A stretch of DNA of 64,000 nucleotides from the NCBI GenBank assembly GCA_964351775.1, contig CAYGPQ010000003.1:1-64000 (forward strand). The letters are read 5' to 3'. The DNA comes from Kordia sp964351775 (GTDB lineage: Bacteria > Bacteroidota > Bacteroidia > Flavobacteriales > Flavobacteriaceae). Shown piece by piece: positions 9,880 through 18,082 of this stretch. The notes beneath the pieces were generated by a model that was not told the origin of the DNA, made no database searches, and saw only the letters and a program-made list of their open reading frames with translations. A program made the position numbers and the translations under genes. Numbering within the stretch: position 1 is the first letter of the stretch; each line of letters begins with the position of its first letter.

Positions 9880-10803
9880 GTGAACTTTTATTTCTCTTTA
9901 CAGTTCAAAAGAATGTATCGTCATATAGACGAATTTGGCGTGATTCCACTCGTCGGATTTGCGATTTTGATTGCCTTCTTTATATGGGTTTCCGAAAGTA
10001 TTTTCAAAAACATAGCGCAAGCCTCGTATGTTTATATCGGTATTGGATTACTGTTAAGTTTGAAGTTAGGAAATGCAAAGCGAAACGTTTTTCTAAAAAA
10101 ATGTTTTCTACCCGAAACCTATCGAAAAGTCCGAATGCTCGAAAATGCGCTCTTTGTGCTTCCGTTGAGCAGTTTTTTATGTTACAAACAAGCTTTTGCA
10201 GAAATCATCATCATTCATGTGGGCGCGATTGTGCTATCATTTTTTAACAATCTTGGAATAAAAAGCATCCCGATCCCGACACCTTTTGGGAAAAAACCTT
10301 TTGAATTTGTGATTGGATTTCGAAATACATTTTGGTTATTTCCACTATTATATACACTTACTTTCATTTCGATTTCAGTACACAACTACAATCTAGGAAT
10401 TTTCAGTCTGATTGCCGTTTTTATCTGCTGCATGTCATTTTATTCAAAACAAGAACCTTTATATTATATCTGGATTCACAGCATGTCGCCCAAAGAATTT
10501 TTAATCGATAAACTAAAAACAGCGTTGCTTTTCAGTAGCGTTTTATTCATGCCCATCGCTATTGGATTGAGCGTATTTTTTCCATTTGACAAACTGCAAA
10601 TCACACTGTTATTTGTAGTCCTAGGGCCTAGTTTTATTTGCGTGACAATTCTCGGAAAGTATAGCAATTACCCATCACAAGTTCCCATTGCACAAGTATT
10701 CGCACTATTGGTTAGTGTCATGTTTCCGCCGCTTTTACTACTTATCATTCCATTTTTCTATAATCGCGCTATTAAAAACCTTCATTCCATTTTGACATGT
10801 TAA
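9880..10803 (+). CDS. ABC transporter permease-like membrane protein
   Basis: A 307-residue polytopic membrane protein with roughly six to eight hydrophobic segments (for example ILIAFFIWV, LLYTLTFISIS, PIAIGLSVFFPF, MFPPLLLLIIPFF). It has no soluble catalytic motif. It overlaps the following ATPase gene by 7 bases (the ATG at 10797 lies before this gene's TAA), so the two are translationally coupled and very likely form one ABC transporter. The start is a GTG at 9880; an ATG at 9913 is the alternative. The transported substrate cannot be deduced. The length and pairing resemble small two-gene exporters of Bacteroidota. Confidence 0.75.
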   Translation: MNFYFSLQFKRMYRHIDEFGVIPLVGFAILIAFFIWVSESIFKNIAQASYVYIGIGLLLSLKLGNAKRNVFLKKCFLPETYRKVRMLENALFVLPLSSFLCYKQAFAEIIIIHVGAIVLSFFNNLGIKSIPIPTPFGKKPFEFVIGFRNTFWLFPLLYTLTFISISVHNYNLGIFSLIAVFICCMSFYSKQEPLYYIWIHSMSPKEFLIDKLKTALLFSSVLFMPIAIGLSVFFPFDKLQITLLFVVLGPSFICVTILGKYSNYPSQVPIAQVFALLVSVMFPPLLLLIIPFFYNRAIKNLHSILTC

Positions 10804-11477
10804 GCATTACCAATCTATCTAAATCCTACGGGGAAAAGCAAATTTTGACAGATATTGAATTACATTTCAATGCTGGGGAAATTCACGGAATTGTTGGCGA
10901 AAATGGTGCTGGAAAAACGACACTTTTTAAATGTATTGCAAGTTTAGAATCGCATGAAGGAAAGGTTCAACACACCAGAATTGACATTAAAAATACGATT
11001 GGTTTTTTAGAAACGAATCCTGAATTTCTATCTAAAATTACGGGAAAAGAATATTTACAACTACTCTGTAATGCGCGAAACATAAAAGATGTCGATTTTC
11101 AAGCGCAAAATATTTTTGACTTACCACTGAAGCAATATGCAGAAACCTATTCTACAGGAATGAAGAAAAAGTTAGCCCTGACAGGTGTTTTACTTCAAAA
11201 CAACGATATTTTCATCTTAGATGAGCCTTTCAATGGCGTTGACATTCATAGCAATCTCCTCATCAAAGAATTGTTAAAATCACTGCAAGAAAAAGGGAAA
11301 ATAATAGTACTTTCCTCACATATATTCTCCACATTACAAGATACTTGCGACTATTTACACTATTTAAAAGACGAAAAAATAAAAAAAACTGTAAAAAAGA
11401 AAGATTTTTCGATAATCGAGAATCTCATGAAAGACGCGGGTTTCAAAGAAAAAATAAGAAACTTCAATATTAAATAA
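10797..11477 (+). CDS. ABC transporter ATP-binding protein
   Basis: A 226-residue nucleotide-binding subunit. It shows Walker A GENGAGKTT (about residues 34-42), a C-loop YSTGMKKKLA that replaces the canonical LSGGQ, Walker B IFILDEPF (about 138) and an H-loop SSHIF. The Q-loop position reads GFLETNP, so the usual Gln is not obvious. These variations are typical of small export-type ABC-2 ATPases. It couples ATP hydrolysis to the permease encoded just upstream, with which it overlaps by 7 bases. The Lys-rich C-terminal tail (KKTVKKKDF) is not a known domain. Substrate unknown. Confidence 0.88.
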   Translation: MLSITNLSKSYGEKQILTDIELHFNAGEIHGIVGENGAGKTTLFKCIASLESHEGKVQHTRIDIKNTIGFLETNPEFLSKITGKEYLQLLCNARNIKDVDFQAQNIFDLPLKQYAETYSTGMKKKLALTGVLLQNNDIFILDEPFNGVDIHSNLLIKELLKSLQEKGKIIVLSSHIFSTLQDTCDYLHYLKDEKIKKTVKKKDFSIIENLMKDAGFKEKIRNFNIK

Positions 11478-11509
11478 TTGTAACGAGTTCAAAAAAATTA
11501 CATAATTAG

Positions 11510-11539
11510 TTGGGTGAATTGATTTTGGTATTATCTTTG
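11510..11539 (+). promoter_or_regulatory. Promoter of the cold-shock gene
   Basis: TTG at 11510-11512 is followed after exactly 19 bases by TATCTTTG at 11532-11539, a full match to the Bacteroidota TTG-N19-TAnnTTTG arrangement. Transcription would begin near 11546, leaving a leader of about 27 bases before the cold-shock ATG. Confidence 0.7.
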
Positions 11540-11572
11540 CCTCTATCAAAACAATTATTAAAATTTAATACA

Positions 11573-11764
11573 ATGAGTAGAGGAACAGTAAAATTTTTCA
11601 ACGACACTAAAGGATTTGGATTTATCGTTGAAGAGGGTTCAAACAAAGAACATTTTGTACACATTTCTGGATTAATCGACGAAGTTCGTGAAGGAGATGA
11701 AGTAGAATTCGACTTACAAGAAGGTCGTAAAGGTCTTAATGCCGTGAACGTAAAAGTAATTTAA
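11573..11764 (+). CDS. Cold-shock domain protein (CspA family)
   Basis: A 63-residue single-domain nucleic-acid chaperone that binds single-stranded RNA/DNA and prevents secondary structure. RNP1 (KGFGFI, residues 13-18) and RNP2 (HFVHI, residues 27-31) are intact, and the protein starts with the family-typical GTVKFFNDTKGFGFI. The ATG at 11573 is the right start: the in-frame upstream extension runs through the promoter. It has its own promoter and terminator, so it is monocistronic. Cold or growth-phase regulation is likely from the family, but no specific element was identified in the short leader. Confidence 0.96.
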   Translation: MSRGTVKFFNDTKGFGFIVEEGSNKEHFVHISGLIDEVREGDEVEFDLQEGRKGLNAVNVKVI

Positions 11765-11793
11765 TATCTATATATTTAATTCTTTAATGAAGC

Positions 11794-11822
11794 AAAAACC
11801 TATCTTCCGATAGGTTTTTTTT
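11794..11822 (+). terminator. Rho-independent terminator of the cold-shock gene
   Basis: The arms AACCTATC and GATAGGTT enclose a TTCC loop, followed by a run of Ts. It lies 30 bases after the cold-shock stop codon. Confidence 0.85.
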
Positions 11823-11845
11823 GTGCCTAAAAATGGCTTTTCAAA

Positions 11846-11873
11846 TTGAGTTTCATTAAAATAAGTATCTTTG
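11846..11873 (+). promoter_or_regulatory. Promoter overlapping the DUF1456 start
   Basis: TTG at 11846-11848 and TATCTTTG at 11866-11873 are 17 bases apart. The -7 box ends only 4 bases before the ATG at 11878, so the transcript would start at or next to the initiation codon and would be nearly leaderless. Confidence 0.5.
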
Positions 11874-11877
11874 TCTT

Positions 11878-12162
11878 ATGGCATTAACAAACAACGACAT
11901 TTTCAAAAAACTTCGCGTGGCTTTGAAGCTCCGTGACGACGATATTGTAAAAATATTAGAACTCGTAGATTTCAGAATTACCAAAAGTGAATTGGGCGCA
12001 TTTTTCCGTACGGAAGATCATCCAAACTACAAAAATTGTGGCGATCAAATTCTGCGAAACTTCTTAAACGGATTGGTCATTCATTTACGCGGCCCGATGC
12101 CAAAAAAGGAAGACAAACCAAAAAGTACGCTTTCCACTTCGAAGCGGAAACAAGGAAAATAA
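11878..12162 (+). CDS. DUF1456 family protein (YehS-like, single copy of the repeat)
   Basis: A 94-residue protein of the DUF1456 family. The start MALTNNDIFKKLRVALKL and the centre DIVKILEL...SKSELGAFFR-type pattern (here ITKSELGAFFRTEDHPNY) are characteristic. Enterobacterial YehS has two copies of this unit in about 156 residues; here there is one copy followed by a basic tail rich in Lys and Ser. Biochemical function is unknown. The gene lies 7 bases before the next one, so they probably share a transcript. Confidence 0.85.
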   Translation: MALTNNDIFKKLRVALKLRDDDIVKILELVDFRITKSELGAFFRTEDHPNYKNCGDQILRNFLNGLVIHLRGPMPKKEDKPKSTLSTSKRKQGK

Positions 12163-12169
12163 CATTATA

Positions 12170-12586
12170 ATGACTGATCATTTTCAATTCACAGATACCG
12201 AATTCGAACAGCAATTCGCGACTTGCAAACTCTTGCCTTCACTATTTAGTCATGAAGCACACCTGCGATTAGCTTGGATTCATATTACGAAATACGGTAT
12301 TGAAAAAGCATTAGAAAATATTCAATCACAACTTATAAACTTTGTAGCGCATATTGGCGCTCTTGACAAATACAATAAAACGCTCACAATTGCCGCTGTA
12401 AAAGCAGTAGATCATTTCATATTAAAATCAGAATCAGATAATTTCGAAGATTTTAGCATAGAATTTCCAAGACTCCGTTACAATTTTAAAGAATTAATGG
12501 AAACACACTATACTGCTGACATCTTCAATTTAGCAACGATAAAATCCACTTATCTCGAACCAGATTTAGCACCTTTTGACTCATAA
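12170..12586 (+). CDS. Conserved hypothetical protein
   Basis: A 138-residue soluble protein with no signal peptide or membrane segment. The N-terminal third carries a conserved-looking stretch FSHEAHLRLAWIHITKYG with two His residues, a pattern I have seen in small uncharacterised bacterial proteins. The rest is predicted mostly helical. No catalytic motif can be named. It sits 7 bases after the DUF1456 gene and 53 bases before the dehydrogenase gene, and probably belongs to the DUF1456 transcript. Function unknown. Confidence 0.75.
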   Translation: MTDHFQFTDTEFEQQFATCKLLPSLFSHEAHLRLAWIHITKYGIEKALENIQSQLINFVAHIGALDKYNKTLTIAAVKAVDHFILKSESDNFEDFSIEFPRLRYNFKELMETHYTADIFNLATIKSTYLEPDLAPFDS

Positions 12587-12612
12587 AGTTCTGAATCAAT
12601 TCATATAACTGT

Positions 12613-12620
12613 TATATTTG
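12613..12620 (+). promoter_or_regulatory. -7 promoter box of the short-chain dehydrogenase gene
   Basis: TATATTTG matches TAnnTTTG, 20 bases before the ATG at 12640. No exact TTG is found at the expected -33 distance. Confidence 0.45.
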
Positions 12621-12639
12621 AAGTAACAAACAATCATCT

Positions 12640-13242
12640 ATGAAAATACTCATCATTGGCGGAAACGGAACAATTGGAAACAAAGTTGCTGCGTATTTCT
12701 CCAAAAATCACGAAGTTATTATTGCTGGAAGAAATTCGGGCGATGTGACGGTTGATATTAGCCAGAGCGAAAGTATCAAAGTAATGTTTGAAAAAACAGG
12801 AACGATAGACGCCATTATTTGTGTTGCTGGTGAAGCCAAATGGAAACATTTTGATGAGCTTTCAGAAGAAGACTATTACGTCGGTTTCAAAAGTAAACTC
12901 ATGGGACAAGTAAACTTAGTTCGGATTGGGCAACACTATCTGACAAAAGGCGGATCTATTACATTGACTACAGGAATTTTAGCAGATGATCCTGTTCCGA
13001 TGACCGCAAGCGCTGCTATGGTTAATGGTGCTATTCATAGTTTTGTAAAAGCCGTAATACTAGATTTGGAAGGAAAAATTAGAGTTAATGTGGTTTCTTC
13101 TGGACTCGTTGAAGATGCGGTAGCTAAATATGACGCGTATTTCCCAGGACACAACCCGATACCAATGGCAAAAGTCATCAATGGATATCGGAAAAGTGTC
13201 GAAGGAAAAGGAACTGGCGAAATTATTCGAATTTATAACTAA
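12640..13242 (+). CDS. Short-chain dehydrogenase-like protein lacking the catalytic Tyr
   Basis: A 200-residue Rossmann-fold protein. The N-terminal nucleotide-binding motif IIGGNGTIGNKVA (residues 4-16) and the AGRNSGDV loop point to NAD(P) binding. VAGEAKWKHF occupies the place of the NNAG motif. Where classical short-chain dehydrogenases have YxxxK, this protein reads ASAAMVNGAIHSFVKA, so the catalytic Tyr is absent. This is a known small subgroup of short-chain dehydrogenase-like proteins, and activity may be altered or lost. It is followed after 13 bases by a lipoprotein gene. Confidence 0.85.
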   Translation: MKILIIGGNGTIGNKVAAYFSKNHEVIIAGRNSGDVTVDISQSESIKVMFEKTGTIDAIICVAGEAKWKHFDELSEEDYYVGFKSKLMGQVNLVRIGQHYLTKGGSITLTTGILADDPVPMTASAAMVNGAIHSFVKAVILDLEGKIRVNVVSSGLVEDAVAKYDAYFPGHNPIPMAKVINGYRKSVEGKGTGEIIRIYN

Positions 13243-13255
13243 CACATACGATATT

Positions 13256-14137
13256 ATGAAATTAACACACCTTTATATAGCAATCATCGCTTGTATTTGC
13301 TTCGCATGCGAAAGTGGATCCTCTCAAAATAAGGATTATATTACGGATGTAAACATTGACAATAGTGGATTGACTTGTGATGGAATTACGATGGAAAATC
13401 ATGCTGGAAAGATTAACAAATCTGAATTCTCGTATGGAGAAAAAATCACATTATTTTATGAAAACATGACTGGATTTGTATTGCAAGATAGCTTGGCATA
13501 TCCGAACATGGATATTTTTGTGACCAATAAAAAAGGAGACACCATCATGTCGCAAAAAAACTTATTCAAAGATATCACAGATGGCTACACAGAAAAAGAT
13601 TTGAATTTAAGAAGTAATCTTACATTTGCAGCTCCCATGGCTCCCAATAATTCTTACTTGCTACACATTAACGTATCGGATAAACATGGTGATGGACATT
13701 TCAATTTGAAGAAAGATTTTTCAATGATTGAAAACCCGTTGTTAAAAACAAAAACGGAAGGTCTTACCTATGATATTCTATATTTATATTCACAAACGCG
13801 CGATATTGCTGTAGTTGATGATAACATCAGTCCCGACGAAATGGTATACATTCTTTTAGAAAATTTAGAAGGATATACCATTGATGCCGATGGAAATGTA
13901 GAATTACAAGCTTCCATCAGTCTCACCGAAGCAAATGGAAGAATCATCAACGAAAACAATGATTTATTCCCAGAACCTGTAAGCGCTAAAGATTTAAAAG
14001 AGCAATTATATGCTTCACTTACCGTTACGGAAGGAATTATAAGCAATCCTGTAACCTGTGTTTTTAAAGTAAAAGATAAGAAAAGTGGATATAGTTTTGA
14101 GACTTCTGTCGATTTGAATGTCACTAAACAGAAATAA
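13256..14137 (+). CDS. Lipoprotein of unknown function
   Basis: A 293-residue protein with a short N-terminal hydrophobic segment (IAIIACICFAC) followed by ESGSS, which fits a lipoprotein signal peptide with the lipid-modified Cys at about residue 20. I chose the ATG at 13256 because it opens directly into this signal; upstream codons in the same frame belong to the preceding gene's shadow. The mature part is beta-rich with repeated blocks such as GYTEKDLNLRSNLTFAAPM and GYTIDADGNVELQASISL, suggesting two similar Ig-like modules. No enzyme motif is visible. Probably outer-membrane or periplasmic. Function unknown. Confidence 0.75.
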   Translation: MKLTHLYIAIIACICFACESGSSQNKDYITDVNIDNSGLTCDGITMENHAGKINKSEFSYGEKITLFYENMTGFVLQDSLAYPNMDIFVTNKKGDTIMSQKNLFKDITDGYTEKDLNLRSNLTFAAPMAPNNSYLLHINVSDKHGDGHFNLKKDFSMIENPLLKTKTEGLTYDILYLYSQTRDIAVVDDNISPDEMVYILLENLEGYTIDADGNVELQASISLTEANGRIINENNDLFPEPVSAKDLKEQLYASLTVTEGIISNPVTCVFKVKDKKSGYSFETSVDLNVTKQK

Positions 14138-14153
14138 ACAAACTATCAGCTTT

Positions 14154-14161
14154 TATATTTG
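14154..14161 (+). promoter_or_regulatory. -7 promoter box of the PhnA-like gene
   Basis: TATATTTG matches TAnnTTTG, 42 bases before the ATG at 14204. Confidence 0.4.
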
Positions 14162-14203
14162 AACGAAACATATATTTTTGTTTCCAATTAAACAATTTCT
14201 ACT

Positions 14204-14782
14204 ATGAGCATCGAAAGAGAACTGCAAAAACGAAGTGGTTCAACCTGTGAATTATGTACGGCAACAGAAAAATTATCCGTTTACAATGTGCCGCCAAATC
14301 ACGATAATAAGGTAGAAAAATCAATCTATGCTTGTGAAACCTGTGTTTCTCAAATTGAGGATGCAGAAACGATGGATTCCAATCATTGGCGTTGTTTAAA
14401 TGATAGCATGTGGAGCGAAGTCAAAGCAGTTCAAATTGTGGCTTGGCGAATGCTTCATCGACTCAAAAAAGAAGGCTGGCCACAAGATTTACTGGATATG
14501 ATGTATTTTGATGAAGACGATTTAGCTTGGGCAAACGCAACTGGAGAAGCGGACGATAAAGAAAATGCACTCAAACACTTAGATGTAAATGGTGTGCAAT
14601 TACAAGCTGGCGATAGTGTCGTTTTAATTAAAGATTTGAATGTAAAAGGTGCTGGTTTTGTGGCAAAACGTGGATCGGCAGTTCGGAACATTACACTAAC
14701 CCATGACAATGCAGAACATATAGAAGGTCGCTTAAACGGGCAACATATTGTCATTATTACCAAATATGTAAAGAAGACGTAA
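14204..14782 (+). CDS. PhnA domain-containing zinc-ribbon protein
   Basis: A 192-residue protein. Its N-terminus has a zinc-ribbon pair (CELC at residues 15-18 and CETC near residue 47), and its C-terminal ~70 residues match the PhnA domain (LQAGDSVVLIKDLNVKGAG, KRGSAVRNI, IEGRLNGQHIVIITKYVKK). Despite the name, PhnA-domain proteins are not established phosphonate enzymes, and no phosphonate genes lie nearby. The middle section (NHWRCLNDSMWSEVKAVQIV) is a longer insert than in the E. coli protein, as is common in Bacteroidota. It has its own promoter box and terminator. Confidence 0.88.
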   Translation: MSIERELQKRSGSTCELCTATEKLSVYNVPPNHDNKVEKSIYACETCVSQIEDAETMDSNHWRCLNDSMWSEVKAVQIVAWRMLHRLKKEGWPQDLLDMMYFDEDDLAWANATGEADDKENALKHLDVNGVQLQAGDSVVLIKDLNVKGAGFVAKRGSAVRNITLTHDNAEHIEGRLNGQHIVIITKYVKKT

Positions 14783-14807
14783 TTTTCATCACATATAAAA
14801 AATTACA

Positions 14808-14843
14808 AAGCGACGTATTCTATACCTGAATACGTCGTTTTTT
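14808..14843 (+). terminator. Rho-independent terminator of the PhnA-like gene
   Basis: A 13-bp stem (GCGACGTATTC... / GAATACGTCG...) with a 7-base loop and a T6 tail, 26 bases after the stop codon. Confidence 0.85.
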
Positions 14844-14889
14844 GTATCTTTCACTCCATGTAATTGTTACTCATAGTTCACAACACAAA

Positions 14890-15777
14890 ATGATCAAAGA
14901 AATTGAAGTCAAATCCGTTTTAAACAAAGCCAAGAAAAGAGACGATTGGTTTTTGGACGATTATACTTTCAATCCGTACCAAAGTTGTTCGTATAATTGT
15001 CTCTACTGCTACATTCGCGGAAGTAAATATGGAACTAATCTCGCGACAAGTCTTTCCGTTAAAGTAAATGCCATTGAACTTTTAGAAAAACAATTGAAAA
15101 AACGTGCCGAAAAAGGCGAATATGGTTTCATTGTATTGTCGTCAGTAACCGATCCATATATCAATATTGAGAAGGAATATATGCTGACTCGAAAAGCCTT
15201 AGAAGTCATTCTAAAATATAAATTTCCAGTGCATATCATTACGAAATCTACCTTAGTAGAACGCGATTTTGATCTTTTACAAGAAATTAATCAACAAGCA
15301 ATTTTACCCGAAGATTTACAGTCAAAACTTTCTGGCGGAACCTTAATTACCTTCTCCTTCTCTACTGTAGACGATGAAATCGGGGCAATTTTTGAACCTG
15401 GCGCACCCAAGCCTTCTGCACGAATGGAAACTTTACAACGTACAATTCAAGCTGGTTTTCAAGCTGGCGTAAGTCTAATGCCATTATTACCTTTTATTAC
15501 AGACACTACCGAACATCTAGAAAAATTGTTCAGCACCTTCAAAGAATGCCAAGCACAGTATGTTATGCCCGCAACATTAACAGTTTTCGGAAACGGAAAA
15601 TCGGACAGTAAAACCCTGATGATGAATGCAATACGAAAACATTATCCTCAATTAGAAGCGCGGTATCTTCGGTATTTTTCCAACAGTCATCAATTACCTG
15701 AATTTTATAGAAATGCTTTTTATTTAAGAATGAAAGAAATGGCGAAACAGTATGATTTGAAAGATCGGATTATCTAA
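14890..15777 (+). CDS. Radical SAM protein of the spore photoproduct lyase (SPL)-like family
   Basis: A 295-residue radical SAM enzyme. The [4Fe-4S]-binding motif CSYNCLYC (Cys 33, 37 and 40, CX3CX2C) follows the family-typical FNPYQSCSYNC opening. The pattern GSKYGTNL, then VLSSVTDPY and HIITKSTLVERD, matches the SplB-like/Rv2578c group widespread in non-sporulating bacteria. Real substrates of this subgroup are unknown, and DNA repair is only a suggestion by homology. I chose the ATG at 14890 because the upstream in-frame codons run into the promoter region (TATCTTTC at about 14845). Its stop overlaps the stop of the convergent methyltransferase gene. Confidence 0.88.
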   Translation: MIKEIEVKSVLNKAKKRDDWFLDDYTFNPYQSCSYNCLYCYIRGSKYGTNLATSLSVKVNAIELLEKQLKKRAEKGEYGFIVLSSVTDPYINIEKEYMLTRKALEVILKYKFPVHIITKSTLVERDFDLLQEINQQAILPEDLQSKLSGGTLITFSFSTVDDEIGAIFEPGAPKPSARMETLQRTIQAGFQAGVSLMPLLPFITDTTEHLEKLFSTFKECQAQYVMPATLTVFGNGKSDSKTLMMNAIRKHYPQLEARYLRYFSNSHQLPEFYRNAFYLRMKEMAKQYDLKDRII

Positions 15778-16451
15778 AAAACCCTATAAAGCGTCGTAAT
15801 AATAACTCCTTTACCATCATTCAAAACGACTGCTGATAGTTGCGTAGTTTCTTTCACCTTAAAATTAAATGGCGACTTTAATACGTCCACGCCACTTTGC
15901 TTTTTTAAGCGAATTCCTTGTCCAGAAATGATGTCTTTGTTTGGTGTAAAATTGCCTTTTGGCAAATGCTCTGTGAGAATCACATACTTATAATTAACTA
16001 ACTTTTGAACGATGTTTTGTATTTCTGCATTTGACAAATGTTGCAACACTTGTCGTACCAATGCGCAATCGGCAACTGGTAAATTATCTACTGCGAGATC
16101 CAAACACTGAAACTCTAACTTTTCTACCACAAACATTAATTTATTTCGTGTGATGAGTTCAGATACGATATCAACCGCAATATATTTCTCAGTATATTGA
16201 ACCAATTCCTTTCCGATATTAAAATCGCCACAACCCAAATCGCACACGATCAACGGTTTTTCAAAAGACGTTAAAAAAGATGTGACAGCTTCCACATACG
16301 GATTTACAATTTCAGGATGATGCGATCCTTCTCCAGAATAAAAATTAGTATCACTATCGCCCCAAAGTTTTAGCGCATACACTTGTTCCATCGCCGCTTT
16401 TGTGGGCCAAGGCTTTTTATTTTTTTTAGGTTTGATTTCTTTATTTTTCAA
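15774..16451 (-). CDS. Class I SAM-dependent methyltransferase
   Basis: A 225-residue Rossmann-fold methyltransferase. Motif I is VCDLGCGDFNIG (about residues 70-82), followed by an acidic residue after the second strand (YIAVDIVSEL) and motif FQCLDLAVDNLP. The N-terminus is very basic (KNKEIKPKKNKKPWPTK). Substrate unknown; nothing in the C-terminal half identifies it. It converges on the radical SAM gene with stop codons overlapping by four bases. No obvious operon partner lies upstream. Confidence 0.85.
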   Translation of the reverse strand: MKNKEIKPKKNKKPWPTKAAMEQVYALKLWGDSDTNFYSGEGSHHPEIVNPYVEAVTSFLTSFEKPLIVCDLGCGDFNIGKELVQYTEKYIAVDIVSELITRNKLMFVVEKLEFQCLDLAVDNLPVADCALVRQVLQHLSNAEIQNIVQKLVNYKYVILTEHLPKGNFTPNKDIISGQGIRLKKQSGVDVLKSPFNFKVKETTQLSAVVLNDGKGVIITTLYRVF

Positions 16452-16590
16452 AAGTGTGCTATTCGTTGTAACTAGCTCAAAAATACATTTTATTTTGCCA
16501 CGAATTCACGAATATTTAGTATTGTGAGAAGCTGAATCAGTTCAGCTTGACGAAAAGAGCGAAAAGTCTAATGATCTAAAAGCCAAAAAG

Positions 16591-16622
16591 CGCTTGTACT
16601 AAGCGTAGTCGAAGTAAAGCGA
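16591..16622. repeat. Short flavobacterial intergenic repeat-like segment
   Basis: The text GCTTGTACTAAGCGTAGTCG resembles a short dispersed element often seen between flavobacterial genes; this is remembered and not searched. A related TCAGTTCAGCTTGACG stretch lies about 55 bases to the left. It sits in the 255-bp space between the methyltransferase and hsp20 genes, which contains no gene. Confidence 0.35.
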
Positions 16623-16706
16623 TACCAAAATCTAAAATACTAAAAAAGGCTCGCCAATTTCTTGACAAACCCTTTTTTCCATTAACTAACCAATCCTAAA
16701 TAATTA

Positions 16707-17174
16707 TTATGAAATTTCTATGGTGCGTTTCGGTTTTACTTTGTCTTCTTCACGTTTTGGCAAAGCGACTTGTAAAATTCCGTTTGTATATGTTGCGTTG
16801 ATGGCTTCTTTATTCACCGTTTGTGGTAATTTGAAGGATCTTTTAAAGCTTTCAAAGCTAAATTCTCTGCGTGTGTATTTTTCCGAAAGTGCTGAACTAG
16901 TTTCAGCATCTTCTGAACTTGACTCCACATTTTCCTTTCTAGTTTCTGTGCTAATAGTTAACACATCATGATCTAAGGCGAGTACAAAATCTTCTTTTGT
17001 TTTTCCTGGTGCGGCAACTTCTAGGATAAAATTGTCTGCCGTTTCTTTAATATTGGTCGCAGGAATATTTGTAGTACTTGCTACTTGATTTGCGATGCCG
17101 CCAAACCAATCTGCTGGAAATAATTCGTCAAAAATTGAAGGTAAGTCTGTGTGTTTTCTTTTTACTAAGTTCAT
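16707..17174 (-). CDS. Hsp20/alpha-crystallin family small heat-shock protein
   Basis: A 155-residue ATP-independent holdase chaperone. The alpha-crystallin domain spans about residues 40-140, including NFILEVAAPGKTKEDF, EKYTRREFSFESFKRSF and the closing NGILQVALPK (family motif GxLxxxxPK). The C-terminal RTIEIS ending supplies the I-x-I-like anchoring tail. A Ser/Glu-rich insert (NVESSSEDAETSSALS) is a little longer than usual. The 336-bp upstream region holds short TGTC-type motifs that may be heat-shock operators. It is monocistronic. Confidence 0.95.
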   Translation of the reverse strand: MNLVKRKHTDLPSIFDELFPADWFGGIANQVASTTNIPATNIKETADNFILEVAAPGKTKEDFVLALDHDVLTISTETRKENVESSSEDAETSSALSEKYTRREFSFESFKRSFKLPQTVNKEAINATYTNGILQVALPKREEDKVKPKRTIEIS

Positions 17175-17510
17175 AATTTTTATGTTTTTAAGTGATTTAA
17201 TTTTTTATGTTTTTTTAGTTATTCAAATACGATTGCTATATGGCAAAAAGGATTCCAAGTGTAAAACTGCGCCATTTTGACACTTTTACATGTTATAATA
17301 ATGACATAGTGTCGTTTTTTTCTAAAAAAGAATGCGACAGTTTGGCGGAAATGTGTAGTGAAGCTCAGATGATGTAGTATAAATCTTAATTATTGTTTTG
17401 ATATTGAGTGGGATTCTTTTAATTTTAAAGGAATAAATGTTCTCAGAAATCAATTATAAAATAAATCAAAGATTATATAATTTTCAGAAAATATAAAAAA
17501 TGAAAAAAGA
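17175..17510. promoter_or_regulatory. Intergenic region upstream of hsp20 with repeated TGTC-type motifs
   Basis: A 336-bp stretch without a gene. On the - strand TGTCAAAATGGC (17271-17282) faces hsp20. GACATAGTGTC (17303-17313) is a perfect short palindrome around TAG. GACAGTTTGGCGG (17336-17348) on + resembles the first motif. Similar sequences upstream of a stress gene suggest a shared regulator site, but this is inference; no classic CIRCE element is present. Confidence 0.35.
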
Positions 17511-18034
17511 ATGACTAAAACTCATTGGAAGCGACATGATCATAGGGTCGAAAGTCTAACTTTAACAATTGAAGGTCTTGAAAAGTCTATTATCGAATTA
17601 AGAAAAAAAATAGAAGAAATTTATTGGTATGATGCACTCTGGTTTATAGAAGAAGTAGAACCAATTATAGGATTATCATTTATTGCTTTTCAGAATTACA
17701 TTAATAGTAGTATATACGATAGATTTGAAACTCTAACAAATCAATATGATAAATATAATCTTGGCAAACCAATAGCAAAAACAGGAAGAACTGATATAGA
17801 ATTGATTATAGCGATTGCAAATTACTTTAAACATAGAGACGATGCGATGACAAGAGCTTACATAAAAAAACTAAAGATATTTTAACTGATTTTGATTTAC
17901 TCACCAATAAAGAAAGTGACGTTATTATTTCTATAATAATTAGAGGACGAGACTATATTAGTGAAAATGGAAGCTTATCTGATATTATTAAAAATGTTAC
18001 CGATTGGAGAGAGCGACTATGGACTGAAGAATAA
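17511..18034 (+). pseudogene. Hypothetical gene interrupted by a single-base frameshift
   Basis: The first frame codes for 124 residues (17511-17885) and stops just after a run of seven As at 17864-17870. Restoring one base in that run continues smoothly into DILTDFDLL...WRERLWTEE, ending with TAA at 18032-18034. The full product would be about 174 residues: a coiled-coil-like start (SLTLTIEGLEKSIIELRKKI) and a central IAIANYFKHRDD motif known from uncharacterised, possibly HEPN-like, proteins. The break may be a sequencing slip, a real mutation or a phase-variable tract. Function unknown. Base composition is more AT-rich than its neighbours. Confidence 0.7.
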
Positions 18035-18082
18035 TTTACATATTTTGTACAAAAAAAACTTCTCAACAGATTTTTAAAATCC

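Noticed and set aside
17271..17348. A sigma-54 promoter upstream of hsp20
   Set aside because: A TGGC element exists but no TTGC follows at the required spacing.
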